This document shows, one piece after another, positions 51,985 through 62,479 of a stretch of 64,000 bases of DNA. The stretch is from Neostapfia colusana. Its lineage: Eukaryota; Streptophyta; Magnoliopsida; Poales; Poaceae. The translations under genes were made by a program, and so were the position numbers. The notes under the pieces are model-generated. The model had not been told where the DNA came from and did not search any database. It worked only from the letters and a program-made list of their open reading frames with translations. The stretch is taken from NCBI GenBank assembly GCA_030760725.1, contig JASWHV010000019.1:31747944-31811943 (forward strand), given 5' to 3'. How positions within the stretch are numbered: the stretch's first letter is position 1; the number at the start of each line of letters is the position of its first letter.

Positions 51985-54900
51985 TGACAAGACCCCACAG
52001 TCTTGTCGAGTCAGGATCATGCTGAGGGGTGCTGCGTTGCACAGCACCGAATAACACACATCAAAGGTACAAAGCGGAAGCAAAGTTTTATTACATAAAC
52101 GGGTTTATGAACATTTTTACAACAAAATAGGTTCAGTCTACACTCACGGGCGTAGACTACGCATCAAGGTCACGTTCAGCCCGTGAACGTGTCCTTGCTA
52201 GCACGCACACACACTAACACGGCGGCGTGCACGACCCCCATTCGACGGGGTTCCCCTCCTGGGGTTCCGTCTCCTCCTCGGGAGTCCCTTCCTCATAGAA
52301 CCCTGCAAAAGCTTCAAACACAAGCAGTGAGCACGAAGGCTCAGCAAGGCTGACCTGTCTCTCCTATACATGGAACTTCTACATGATGGATGATAGGTTA
52401 CATGAGGTAAAACAAGTTGCAAAGGACTCGCCTAATTAGTGGAACCTTACTTTCAAGTTTTAGCAATAGGTTGTGGAGACTTTACGCTAAGGCACATGAG
52501 AGAGCCGCAATCAAACAAGAAACGCATTTCTCTCATGTACTTTACCCAAAGTTGAAAGGAACTTTAATTAGCTCTAAACTACAGCAAACCATTAACAATC
52601 AAAGTCCATCTTTCAATGAGCAACATTTTAACATGTAACTAGCCTGTTCTTTCTACGTCACGGTACAGTGAACAAGTGGTACTCACGGACCGCGAGGGAC
52701 GGCGATTATAATCAATTTACACCTGCAGGGTTACCCGAACAACCCATCACGTGCGCCCGTACTCGATGTTGCCTACAACAACCATCACGGACATTGTACG
52801 CAACCACCTTTCGCCCATCAGCCAAATATTGAACCGGTCCCATCGACCCGAGCAAGAGGTCTCTGCACGCGCATCTCAGTGCCGCCAGCTGATTTACACC
52901 TCAAGCTCTCAATCTACCCTCTGAACGACGGGCAATGCCTCAATACCCAACTACCCGAGTTACATCGGTTTCCCGGTTCCCATATAGCCGGTAGGTCTTC
53001 GGTACTGTTCTAGCTTGTTGAACAGGCCCGCACACGGCTCGGTCCTCAATCGACACAAGCGGAGCTATAGCACACAGGCCCCAAAGCCCTGCTGCCCTTA
53101 CTCTCCGCTCAGTCTCATTATCTTGCCATGTGTTTCATGTGCTATCTCTACCCGAGTCGAGTGCCTCTAGCCTATCCTCGCGAGTACTTCCAACTACTCG
53201 ACTTGTACCGAATCCTACACTATCTTAGCATTGCAGTAGCTAATGAGGTTTTCAATCTTAATCCCAACCCATGGTTTTCTTGGCTATGCATTTGGGTTTT
53301 CAAACAAGACTCTAATGCAAGAATCAATGGTACTCAAGTAAGTTCTCAAAACAATAAAAATTTGTAAAAAGGTTAATGCAAACCAGAGCTTGCCTTGCTG
53401 CTCTTGGTCGTAGGCTAGCTGTTCTTCCAGAGTGACGAAGTCTAACACTTCAGGCTCCTCCTCAATCTTAGCGACTACATGAGGTAAAAAGTATATGTAT
53501 CAATTTAAATGCATGTGATTGGAATTAAACTTGTGAAGGTTGTAAGTCCCACTAGACAGACCCAATGACTCTGAAATTTTTTACTATGGTTTGGTTACAA
53601 CCTAAGCAGAGACTTGGTCAAGTTTTAGTTGCAGCAAAGCTCATTTGAGCTCCCCACAAATAATTATGTACTTGACATTAATTGGAGCTCTTAGGGTGTT
53701 CTAGGGAGTTTCATGGAGCAAGCCATGCCTTTCTGAAAATTAGATTTTCAGTGGCTTCTAATGGAGTTGGTCTCACTTAATTTGAAGGTTCCTAGCTAAA
53801 TTTACGATCTAAACCATTTCAGAGAAATTCTGAAAATGTTTCTGAAGGGGGGCCTTGGCGCAGCGGTAAAGCTGTTGCCTTGTGACCATGAGGTCACGGG
53901 TTCGAGTCCTGGAAACAGCCTCTTGCAGAAATGCAGGGAAAGGCTGCGTACAAAAGACCCAAATGGGTCGGACCCTTCCCCGGACCCTGCGCAAGCGGGA
54001 GCTACATGCACCGGGCTGCCCTTTCTTTTCCTTTCTTTTCTGAAAATGTTTCTGGACATTTTCTATTTTCTCTGGAACAGTTTCATTAATCACACCATTA
54101 GGTGGATAAAATTAGCTCAAATGGATCTGAAATTTCTATGGTTGTTCAGGGATATTTTTTTGAACATCCCAGCAAAATTTCAGAATTTTCTTCCACAGGA
54201 TTCTCCAGTTAAAATTCTAAAAAGTTTAAACTTTGAAGAATTAATTCTGAAGAAATAAGGATTTTCATGATGTGAAACTTGATTTGCTGAAAATTACTCA
54301 GAGAGCTGAATCCAACAAAATTTGGTTCACTCGATTTGGAGTTTCCTAGCCAAAGTTATGTGGGTTTGAAGTTTGAACTAAATCTGAAAATCGAGAAAAG
54401 TTTAAACTTCTGCCCAAGGGCCCCACACACAGTGCTTCTTCTTCCTCCTCGCGCCAAATACTCGGCGGCGACGGTCTCCGGTGAAACTCGCCAGAACCGA
54501 GTTCCCGACCACCTTTCGACCCAAAACCCGCCGCCTCCCCCTTTTCCGACCTCCTGAACTCGGCTGTGGGCTCACCGGCCGCCGGTGATGGCCGGAAACC
54601 CGCGCGCACCGGTGACAGCACCCGCTAGGGTTCCGGTGAGGTCAGTTTTGCTCTACTGTGCACCAAATCGATCGGAAATTGTTCGGAGAGCATCAGTGGA
54701 GCACGAGGAACATGAACCAGGGCTTTGTGGAAGCTAGCAACGCCAGCAACCCTACCCTCGACGGTGAGCCGAGGTACTTTGCAACGGCGGCGAGGAAAAC
54801 GGCCCTAACATGGCCGATCCTCAACGGTTTTCCTTACTTTATTCTCGAGCGTGTGCGCCAGTACGTGTAGAATCCACTGGACAACCGGCCTGACCAACCC

Positions 54901-56117
54901 TATTGTGTGGAGTCCGAATTTCACTTGGAGGTGAGCTCGGCTCATATGAACTGGCTGGCAGTAAACTTGGAAATTCTCAACTAATGGTTGATCATATGCC
55001 GAACGGCTTTCGGCTACACCATATACATACTGTGACGCACCTTTCTTGTGTAGATAAGTGGATGTGACAACAGCTGCACCGAGCTGTCCATGAGAGCCTG
55101 AACGGCGGCAATGTTTGGTCCGCCAGAAAAGATGTCCGGTGGAGCTCGAGGGTACCTGCTCACTGGGTAACACGGGGTCTAGGATGTTGCTCCCGAGCAC
55201 ACGGTGCCATTTTGCTGCAGAGGAGGCTGGGCTTGCAAGTGATCGGCCTGATCACGAGCAGGATCGAGAGGGCGGCTGGTTGCGGTAGAGCTCAGTGTGG
55301 AAACAGACTGATCGTGCCAGGGCTCGGCGAATATTTAACGGCAGCACACCGGGGAGGATAAGGAGTCCGGGCAGCTAGCCTCCAGCGTGGGAAATGCAGC
55401 AGGAGCTGGCGCCGGGCATCCCCTCGGTGGCGTGCTCGGGCTGCACCCGAGAACCGAGTGTTCTGTTCTTCAGTCAGTTCAATTTGATTCAGTGGCTGAC
55501 ATGTGGGTCCCACCTGGGGTTTTAACCTCTGAAATTAACTTTGCTCTACTGCCATAAACAGTATAGACGAAATTAACCTCAAGTATTTGAATTATCTGCC
55601 CCTGGGCCATTTGAATGGGGTAGAATTCAAATTTGTTTGGGTTTGACTAAATTTCAGCACACATGTAGTTTTAAATTCAAATAAGGTTTGAATTTGCTAC
55701 TTAGCTTATGTCGAGCTCAGCTCCAAATGGTGTGAAAGTTGGTGTGTGATCTCACAAAAATGTGCTGAGTAAGAATATGCCTCCCACTTTTGAATTCATG
55801 GGTGAAAACAGTTTGAATTTGAATTTGAGTTCAAACCACCCACTTTCCAGCTATACCCAAAAGGACCTCAAAAAGGTTTTAAATTTGGGTGAAACTTGGC
55901 ATGGACATTCCTAGCATGGTGTAGGAGTTTTTCATATGTCCAGCCCCTATATGATGCATGTGAGAAATACCACTTTTGCAATTTGTGAGTTTATTCTCTA
56001 ATGGTCATGTTGATTGTGGTTACTTGCTCTTCAAATGTGTTCATCAACTTTCTTCAAATGAGGTGGGTGTGTGGTGATGAACACTTTGAGTATGTGTCAA
56101 AAACTGAGGCCTTTACA
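51985..56117 (-). repeat. Family C 3' LTR, copy 2, with SINE
   Basis: It is homologous to 42782-46819 over its length, with more substitutions than expected for a pair from one element. Ends are TGACAAGACC (51985) and, on minus, TGTAAAGGCCTCAG (56117). Hairpins on plus: 52028-52048 and 52328-52343; the GAGTAG hairpin is imperfect here (53181-53200). Without the SINE and its duplication it would be about 3.9 kb. Confidence 0.85.
53845..54037 (+). mobile_element. Au-type SINE
   Basis: This is a tRNA-derived SINE of about 190 bp. Pol III box A TGGCGCAGCGGT is at 53856-53867 and box B GGTTCGAGTCC at 53899-53909. The body (AACAGCCTCTTGCAGAAATG, GGACCCTTCCCCGGACCC, GGGAGCTACATGCACCGGGC) is that of Au SINEs known from grasses. 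A T/C-rich end (two CTTTCTTTTC units) precedes a perfect 17-bp target duplication, TTCTGAAAATGTTTCTG, at 53828-53844 and 54038-54054; family C copy 1 has the empty site. It is not a tRNA gene. It looks full length. Confidence 0.95.
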
Positions 56118-56155
56118 TTCCCCCCCCCCCCTTAAAAGAATCTTGTCCCGAGATT
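56118..56155 (-). promoter_or_regulatory. Hairpin and polypurine tract, family C copy 2
   Basis: The minus-strand purine run (C11-C13 on plus) abuts the LTR. The AATCTCG-GGA-CGAGATT hairpin has one change here (plus AATCTTGTCCCGAGATT), leaving a G-T pair. Confidence 0.8.
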
Positions 56156-56189
56156 ATAAGGTGAAAATGAGAGGGAGGACGGTGGAAAA

Positions 56190-57725
56190 TTACCGGATAT
56201 GCGACGTGAAAAAGTCAGGGTAACTAGCGCGAAGAAATCCTTCGCTCTCCCATGTTGCTTCGTCCATGGAGTGATTACTCCATAGAACTTTGTAGAACCA
56301 CAACGTACGGTTGCGTGTGGTTCGGGCCTTTTCATCAATAACCTGAACCGGTTTCTCCTGATAGGTGAGATCCGGTTTCAGTTCTTCAATATCCTCCAAC
56401 TGAACGGTAGTTGATAGCTTGAGACACTTCCTCAGCTGGGAAACATGAAAGACGTCGTGCACACCAGAGAGTGCTTCTGGTAATTTCAGCCGGTATGCTA
56501 CTGATCCATATCTTTCGGTAATCTGAAATGGACCGATGAATCGGGGTGCTAACTTCCTCTCACCCCGAATATGTTTACGCCCTTCATTGGAGATACATGT
56601 AAGTATACGTGATCCCCGACTTTGAATTGTAGTGGGCGCCTTCTCCGGTCCGTATATTGCTTCTGTCGGGATTGGGCGGCTTTTAGGTTTGCTTGAATCA
56701 GCCGAACCTTTTCCTCCGTGTTCTTGACAAGATCAATCCCGAAGGTAACCCTTTTGCCAGACTCACACCAATTCAATGGTGTACGGCATTTTCTCCCATA
56801 TAGCGCCTCGTAAGGCGCCATCTTGATGCTGGCTTGGTACACATTGTTGTACGAGAACTCGGCTAACGGCAAGTGATCATCCCAATCCTTGCTGTGGTTG
56901 ATAGCGCAAGCTCGTAGCATGTCCTCTAGAATCTGATATACCCGCTTGGTTTGCCCATCCGTCTGTGGGTGGTATGCTGAACTACGGATCAGCTTTGTCC
57001 CCAATGCAGCGTGTAGCTGCTCCCAAAAACGGGACACAAATAAAGTGCCCCGATCGATATGATGGTACGGGGTACGCCGTACAAGCATAGGATCCGTGAG
57101 ATGTACAGTTCAGCGTACTTCTTGGCGTTGTAGTTGGTGTTGACCGGGATGAAATGGGCAACTTTGGTGAGCCGGTTGACGATCACCCACACAGAATCAT
57201 GTTTCTGAAAGATGGTGGTAAACCGACGATGAAGTCCATGCTCACATCCTCCCACTTCCAGGCAGGAATGCCCAGTGGTTGTAGCATTCCCGGTTTCCGC
57301 ATATGATCAGCCTTCACCCTTCGACATGTATCACACTCGGACACGTTCTTTGCGATCTCCTGCTTCATCTGTATCCACCAAAACTTGCTTCTGAGTTCTT
57401 GATACATTTTGTTGCTGCCGGGGTGAATAGAAAACTTTGACAAGTGAGCCTCATCAAAGATTTTCTTCCGTAATTCCAGTTTATGGGGTACGACGATCCG
57501 GTCCTTGAACCATAGGACGCCGTCTCCGTCTTTCCGGAAACATTTCAGCTCCCCACTGTCTATACGCCTCCGTAAATGCGACATGCCCTTGTCATGTTTC
57601 TGAGCAGCCGCAATCTCTTCACGGATGGTGGGGATCAAAGCTAAGTTGTATAGGGCTCCATGTGGAATCATATGCAGTGGTGGTTCGCTCTCTTCCAACG
57701 TTGTCATGGTCAGGTTTTTGACATG
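56190..57725 (-). pseudogene. Family C integrase and chromodomain, copy 2
   Basis: On the minus strand the sequence after the RNase H stop gives the zinc-binding HHCC part (HLSKFSIH, CDTC) and the first catalytic Asp (SMDFIVG). A frameshift near 57200 leads to the VNRLTKVAHF block, another near 57060 to the GTLFVSRFWEQLH block, and a third near 56550 to FHVSQLRKCL and a complete chromodomain (TLWFYKVLWSNH, EATWESEGFL). The second catalytic Asp falls at a frameshift. The third catalytic residue is Lys instead of Glu in QTKRVY (plus 56945-56947, a G-to-A change on the coding strand). The enzyme is dead on several counts. Confidence 0.88.
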
Positions 57726-59510
57726 TTACTTGCGGCTCAGCGCCTCTGCCACTACGTTTGCTTTGCAGGGGTGATAATGGATCTCTATTTCGTAATCCTT
57801 TATCAACTCTAACCATCTTCGCTGCCTCATGTTCAGCTCCTTCTGAGTGAATATGTACTTGAGGCTCTTGTGGTCGGTATATAAATATACGAGGTTACCG
57901 AGTAGGTAGTGCCTCCACATTTTCAGTGCAAGTACCACGACAGCGAGTTCCAAGTCGTGAGTTGGATAATTCTGCTCATGGTTTCTAAGCTGCCGTGACC
58001 CATACGCGACCACTCTTCGGTCTTGCATCAGCACACATCCGAGCCCAATGCCGGATGCATCACAGTACACATCGAACGGTTTTGTTGTGTCTGGCTGCGC
58101 CAAAACCGGTGCTGATGTTAGGTGCTTGACTAAAGCCTTGAATGCTGCTTCACATGCTGGACTCCAAACATATTTGGTAGCCTTCTTTAGCAGCTCTGTC
58201 ATAGGCTTGGCAATCTTTGAGAAGTTCGGTATGAACCTCCGATAATATCCCGTGAGCCCGAGGAAATTCCGTACCTTGTGAACAGTTCTCTGGGATTTCC
58301 AATTCAGCACTTGTGTGATCTTACTCAGGTCTACAGCGATACCCTCTGCTGAGATGATATGCCCAAGAAAAGGCACTTGCGATATCCAGAATTCGCACTT
58401 GCTGAATTTCACGTATAGCTTGTGATCCCGCAGCCGTTGCAAGACTATACGCAGATGCTTCTTGTGATCTTCCTCTGACTTGGAATATACCAGGATGTTA
58501 TCGATGAAGACCACGACAAACTTGTCCAGCGTCGGCATGAATACCGAGTTCCTCAAATACATGAAGTGAGCTGGAGCACTGTTGAGGCCGAAGGACATGA
58601 CCAGGTACTCATAAAGTCCGTACCTCGTCGAGAAAGCCGTCTTCGGAATGTCCTCAGACCTTATCTTAATCTGATGGTACCCGGATCTTAAGTCCAGTTT
58701 GGAAAAGATCTTTCCTTCGACCAACTGATCAAACAACATGTCGATCCGTGGCAACGGGTACTTGTTCTTGATGGTTACGGCATTTAATGGACGATAGTCC
58801 ATGCAAAGCCGCAACGTCTCATCCTTCTTCTTGACAAATAATGCCGAACAGCCCCATGGTGAGGAGCTCGGCGTAATAAAACCCTTCTCCAGCAGGTCCG
58901 TTAGCTGGGTCTTCAGTTCAGCCAACTCCTTGGGCACCATCTTGTACGGCCTCCGGGATATTGGCATGGTTACTGGTGCAAGTTCAATCTTGAACTCCAC
59001 CTCTCTATCGGGCGGCATCCCCGGTAAATCATCCGGGAACACATTAGGGAACTCTCGGAGCACTGGAATATCTTCCAATCTGATAGTTGTGGATTGATAG
59101 ACACTTGGAAGTATTATTTCTGGACTGTCCAGAAATAAGGAGTTTGATCCATGCACTTCTGAGTTCAAGTGCACGATTCGAAGGACGGTGTCTAAAACAG
59201 CGCCGTGGCAGGTTAACCACGACATCCCTAGGATGACATCGACCTTCTGTCCCTCTAACATTATGAGGGACGTAGGGTACACTCTACCTGCTAAGCATAA
59301 TGGTGCTTTAGAAACCATTACGCTTGCTGAAATCTTCCCACCTGGTGAACAAATCAAATATGTGCTATCGGTGGGTAGTATTTTCAAGCCGTGTTTAGCA
59401 ATGAAAGCTTGGCTAATAAAATTGTGCGTGGCGCCTGAGTCAAATAATACTATGGCGGGATGCTGGTGGAGTTGGAACATGCCCGCAAGGATTGGCTCAC
59501 CCTCCGGCAC
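57726..59510 (-). CDS. pol: Family C protease, RT and RNase H frame, copy 2 (594 aa)
   Basis: The longest intact pol frame in the window. Protease: LFDSGATHNFIS and ILGMSWL. RT: RPYKMVP, LCMDYRPLN, DLRSGYHQ, and the active-site segment VVVFIDNILVYS in which the second Asp of FIDD is Asn (residue 338, plus 58497-58499). RNase H: YCDASG, ELAVVV, YTDHKSL, and VVAEALSRK in which the usual last Asp is Glu. So the frame is open but the RT active site is altered, which is expected to abolish polymerisation. The first codon is GTG inside VPEGE, not a true start. It ends at TAA 57726-57728; integrase continues in the same frame beyond it. Confidence 0.87.
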   Translation of the reverse strand: MPEGEPILAGMFQLHQHPAIVLFDSGATHNFISQAFIAKHGLKILPTDSTYLICSPGGKISASVMVSKAPLCLAGRVYPTSLIMLEGQKVDVILGMSWLTCHGAVLDTVLRIVHLNSEVHGSNSLFLDSPEIILPSVYQSTTIRLEDIPVLREFPNVFPDDLPGMPPDREVEFKIELAPVTMPISRRPYKMVPKELAELKTQLTDLLEKGFITPSSSPWGCSALFVKKKDETLRLCMDYRPLNAVTIKNKYPLPRIDMLFDQLVEGKIFSKLDLRSGYHQIKIRSEDIPKTAFSTRYGLYEYLVMSFGLNSAPAHFMYLRNSVFMPTLDKFVVVFIDNILVYSKSEEDHKKHLRIVLQRLRDHKLYVKFSKCEFWISQVPFLGHIISAEGIAVDLSKITQVLNWKSQRTVHKVRNFLGLTGYYRRFIPNFSKIAKPMTELLKKATKYVWSPACEAAFKALVKHLTSAPVLAQPDTTKPFDVYCDASGIGLGCVLMQDRRVVAYGSRQLRNHEQNYPTHDLELAVVVLALKMWRHYLLGNLVYLYTDHKSLKYIFTQKELNMRQRRWLELIKDYEIEIHYHPCKANVVAEALSRK

Positions 59511-59515
59511 GTCCT

Positions 59516-60425
59516 CTATGGTAGCTGGTGGACGATGCCGTGCCTAGGGTTTGTCCACCGCGCATTAGTAGGGTTCCGGGGCTGATTCCTCCCCGGAAGT
59601 TGCGGTGCCACTCCGCCACCTTGCCTCTCCGGACAACTGGTGGCGAAGTGTCCTGGACGACCACATTTGTAGCATGTGGCCGCTGCTTGTCCGGTGCTTG
59701 GGGGACAAAAGCCCGGCATGCGCTGCTGAGGTGCATACGCACACGGCATTGCCCGCTGCTGCTGTTGTTGTTGCGGAGGTGGTGCTGGCAGTGTCGGCCT
59801 GAATGCCGGTGAAGAATATGGCCGACTAAGGAACGGCATCGACCTCTGTTGTGGCTGCCAGAGTGGACCCGATGGTGGGCAATTCACCATCCGAAATTTC
59901 TGAGGAGGACCGCCTCCTTCTCCGCTACTTTGCGGCGCGCTTCGCTTTCTTTCCGCCACCGCTAACTCCTTACTGGAGTCCTCCTGAACAATCGCAGCAT
60001 CAATTATGTCATTGAGGCTGCCGCGATTGAACATCGCCAGTTTGTCCTTCAGGAGCGGGTTAAGCCCCTGGTAGAAGTGGTCCCGCCGCTTCTCGTCAGT
60101 ATCGGCGTGATACGACACGTAAAGCGCGAGATTGTTGAACGCCCTGGAGTATTCCAGCGCGTTCCAGCTCCCTTGCTGCAGGTGTAGAAACTCCTGCGTC
60201 TTCCTCTTCATGAGACCCGGTGGTATATGATAGGCCCTGAAGGCTGTTCGAAACTCCGTCCAGGTCATAACTCAATTCGTGGGCTGTGTAGCACAGTAGT
60301 TCGCCCACCACGCGCTCGCGGATCCCTGGAGCTATTGGACCGCAAACTGAGTCTTGCGTTGCTCACTCACTTGGAGCAGCCCAAACTCATCTCCATCGTG
60401 CGGAGCCAGTTGTCCGCATCGAGGG
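59516..60425 (-). pseudogene. gag: Family C Gag, copy 2, cut by Copia
   Basis: From 60268 downwards a 250-residue frame gives most of the gag domain (TEFRTAFRAYHIPPG, YSRAFNNLALYV), a Pro/Gln-rich linker with Q6, and an intact CX2CX4HX4C zinc knuckle (CYKCGRPGHFATSC). Upstream, between 60425 and 60268, LDADNWLRTME and ASAWWANYC are recognisable but broken by a frameshift and stops. The N-terminus is separated by the Copia LTR at 60426. A frame change lies between gag and protease. Confidence 0.85.
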
Positions 60426-60926
60426 TGTAGGGAAATAGGCAATGCGCTACTCTAACAATTCGATCGTATCACCCAGGAAACTTGCGAGTAAGGATATCAT
60501 GGATCGTTACCACTAGATGCGCAGCGCAGCGGATTGTAGATGCGCGTCGGTGTAGGAGAAGTAGACGATCATGTTCGTCTCCTCCTGAATCCCCGTCACA
60601 GGAACATCATCACGTCACCGTAGCCAATCAGCGCAGCAGTGACAGCAGCGCCTCCACGGAGTCCACACGTACAGGGAGGAATGCCGTGCGTCGGTGTGCT
60701 AGCACCGTGCGCGCGTCAAAGGTTTCGGCGTGTGTCCTGTAAGGTGCGGCGGCTAGGGATGTTCTGTGGTGGAGTGATCTGCCCCTAACCCTACCCCTCA
60801 TATTTATTGGCGCGCTAATGGGCTTTTAGATCACAGGCCCATTAGTACCCTAATTTCTTATGGATCAAATATCCATCAGGCCTTTATCCGAATTGTTATG
60901 ATTGCCTCTTGGTCATATCACCAACA
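60426..60926 (-). repeat. Copia D 3' LTR, 501 bp
   Basis: On the minus strand it runs from TGTTGG (60926) to CTACA (60426). The preceding purine stretch GTGGGAGAT (plus 60927-60935) is the likely plus-strand primer. No gene inside. Confidence 0.85.
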
Positions 60927-61856
60927 ATCTCCCACTTGCACTAGAGATAATCATATAGCCAAGTTTTTTAATATTCCATCCCCTTAAGTGTGTGACCCGT
61001 TAGGTTCATGTACAGTCGGTTATGAATGAAAACCATTTTCAAATACAAGTCAGTAGAGGTACCTAGCAGGACATACTGACTCCTGAATGTACATAAAGAT
61101 CATATCGGCTGAACCTAGATACATGCACAAGCTAATTCCTTTGCCAGAAGATAACAGTCAAGCTCAAGGCGAGATACGTGCCATCCTTGTGATAGCTCGA
61201 CCATTCACTCGATCAAATAGTGGATTCAATCTATGACTAACTTTTAGTCATAATGATTAACTCCTTAATCACTTTGGCATGGTCATGCACTTTCCAATCA
61301 AACTATCTCGAGGGGCCCAGAGATATCTCTCCTGTTATTTAGGAGGGGCAAATCCCATCTTGATCCGTGCACATCTCATTCCATGCTTCATCATGTACCT
61401 GAAGACTATTTTTATGACCACCCAGTTACGGAGTAGCGTTTGATAGTTTCAAAGTGCACAACTACACATAGTGAGAAACAATGGCAATCTCAGGTCTAAG
61501 AATCTAGCAGGTGTATCACTAAAGACCAACTGATGGCACATATGTAAATAACAATCCCAACAATGTCTCAGAATGGGTCTATCCAACACCATGTTCACTA
61601 ACATGTGTTCACATTATTAATTTGATATCTCCATATCTATGATCCGTGAAACGTGATCATCAATTAATACATGTGCTAGTCTGCGTACTATCATTATCTC
61701 ATATAACGATGTACTCTAGGGATCATTTTGAGTAACATTATAATTAACAAAGAGTCTCACGAACAAGTCACATACTTGATGATCAATGTGAATAATAGTT
61801 ACTCAAATAGTACATAAACATAGCTATGACACAAGTCTCCCACGTACACACTAGGA
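60927..61856 (-). other. Copia D region between pol and 3' LTR
   Basis: This 0.9-kb AT-rich stretch starts with the polypurine tract at the LTR and has no coding potential that I can support. An untranslated region of this length is usual in Angela-like elements. Confidence 0.7.
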
Positions 61857-62479
61857 TCACTGATGTAAGTATCTAATACCCATAGATCTTGTGTGCCCCT
61901 CATGCTTTGATTGTGGAAGAGGCTTTGTCAACGGATCTGCCACATTCAAATCCGTATGCACCTTGCATATATTCACATCACCTTGGTCGATAATCTCTCG
62001 AATGAGGTAATAGCGTCGTAGTATATGTTTGGATCTTTTGTGCGATCTAGGCTCCTTTGCCTGTGCAATGGCTCCATTATTGTCGCAAAGAAATCCACGG
62101 GTCCAGACGCACTAGGAACAACACCCAACTCAGAAACACATTTTCTGATCCAAATAGCTTCCTTTGCAGCTTCAGAAGCTGCAATTTACTCCGCCTCCGT
62201 CGTTGAATCTGCTATTGTGTCTTGCTTGGAACTTTTCCAGCTCACTGCCCCTCCATTGAGGCAGAACACAAAACCGGATTGCGATCTAGAGTCATCCTTG
62301 TCTATTTAGAAGCTAGCATCGGTGTAACCTCTTACAACGAGCTCTTCTTCACCTCCAAACACTAGGAACACATCCTTAGTTCTTCTCAAGTACTTAAGAA
62401 TGTTTTTGACAACTGTCCAATAAGCCTCACCATAATCTGATTGATACCTGCTCGTAACACTTAGAGCATAGGATATATC
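61857..62479 (-). pseudogene. Copia D RNase H and Pol C-terminus
   Basis: Minus-strand translation gives RYQSDYGEAYW, VKNILKYLRRTKDVFLVFGG, YTDASF, SQSGFVFCLNGGAVSWKSSK, DSTTEAE and IAASEAAKEAIWIRK, then HTDLNVADPLTKPLPQ and GIRYLHQ before TGA at 61857-61859. At least three stops interrupt it (after LCTR, after DASF and within TEAE-IAAS), and a one-base loss lies near 62080. RNase H removes the RNA strand after reverse transcription; this copy is dead. Confidence 0.82.

Larger units (their letters stand above)
51985..60425 (-). mobile_element. Family C Tekay-like element, copy 2
   Basis: Minus-strand order: gag (60425-59516), protease-RT-RNase H (59510-57726), integrase-chromodomain (57725-56190), polypurine tract, 3' LTR (56117-51985). 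The gag start, leader and 5' LTR lie beyond the Copia insertion at 60426 and outside the window. It inserted in the LTR of the LARD-like element. A SINE later landed in its LTR. Confidence 0.9.

Noticed and set aside
53847..53920. Possible tRNA gene
   Set aside because: Boxes A and B are present, but no full cloverleaf or acceptor end follows; the body and target duplication show an Au SINE.
60482..60742. 86-aa frame in the Copia LTR
   Set aside because: Arg/Ser-rich chance frame on the strand opposite to the element, within the LTR.
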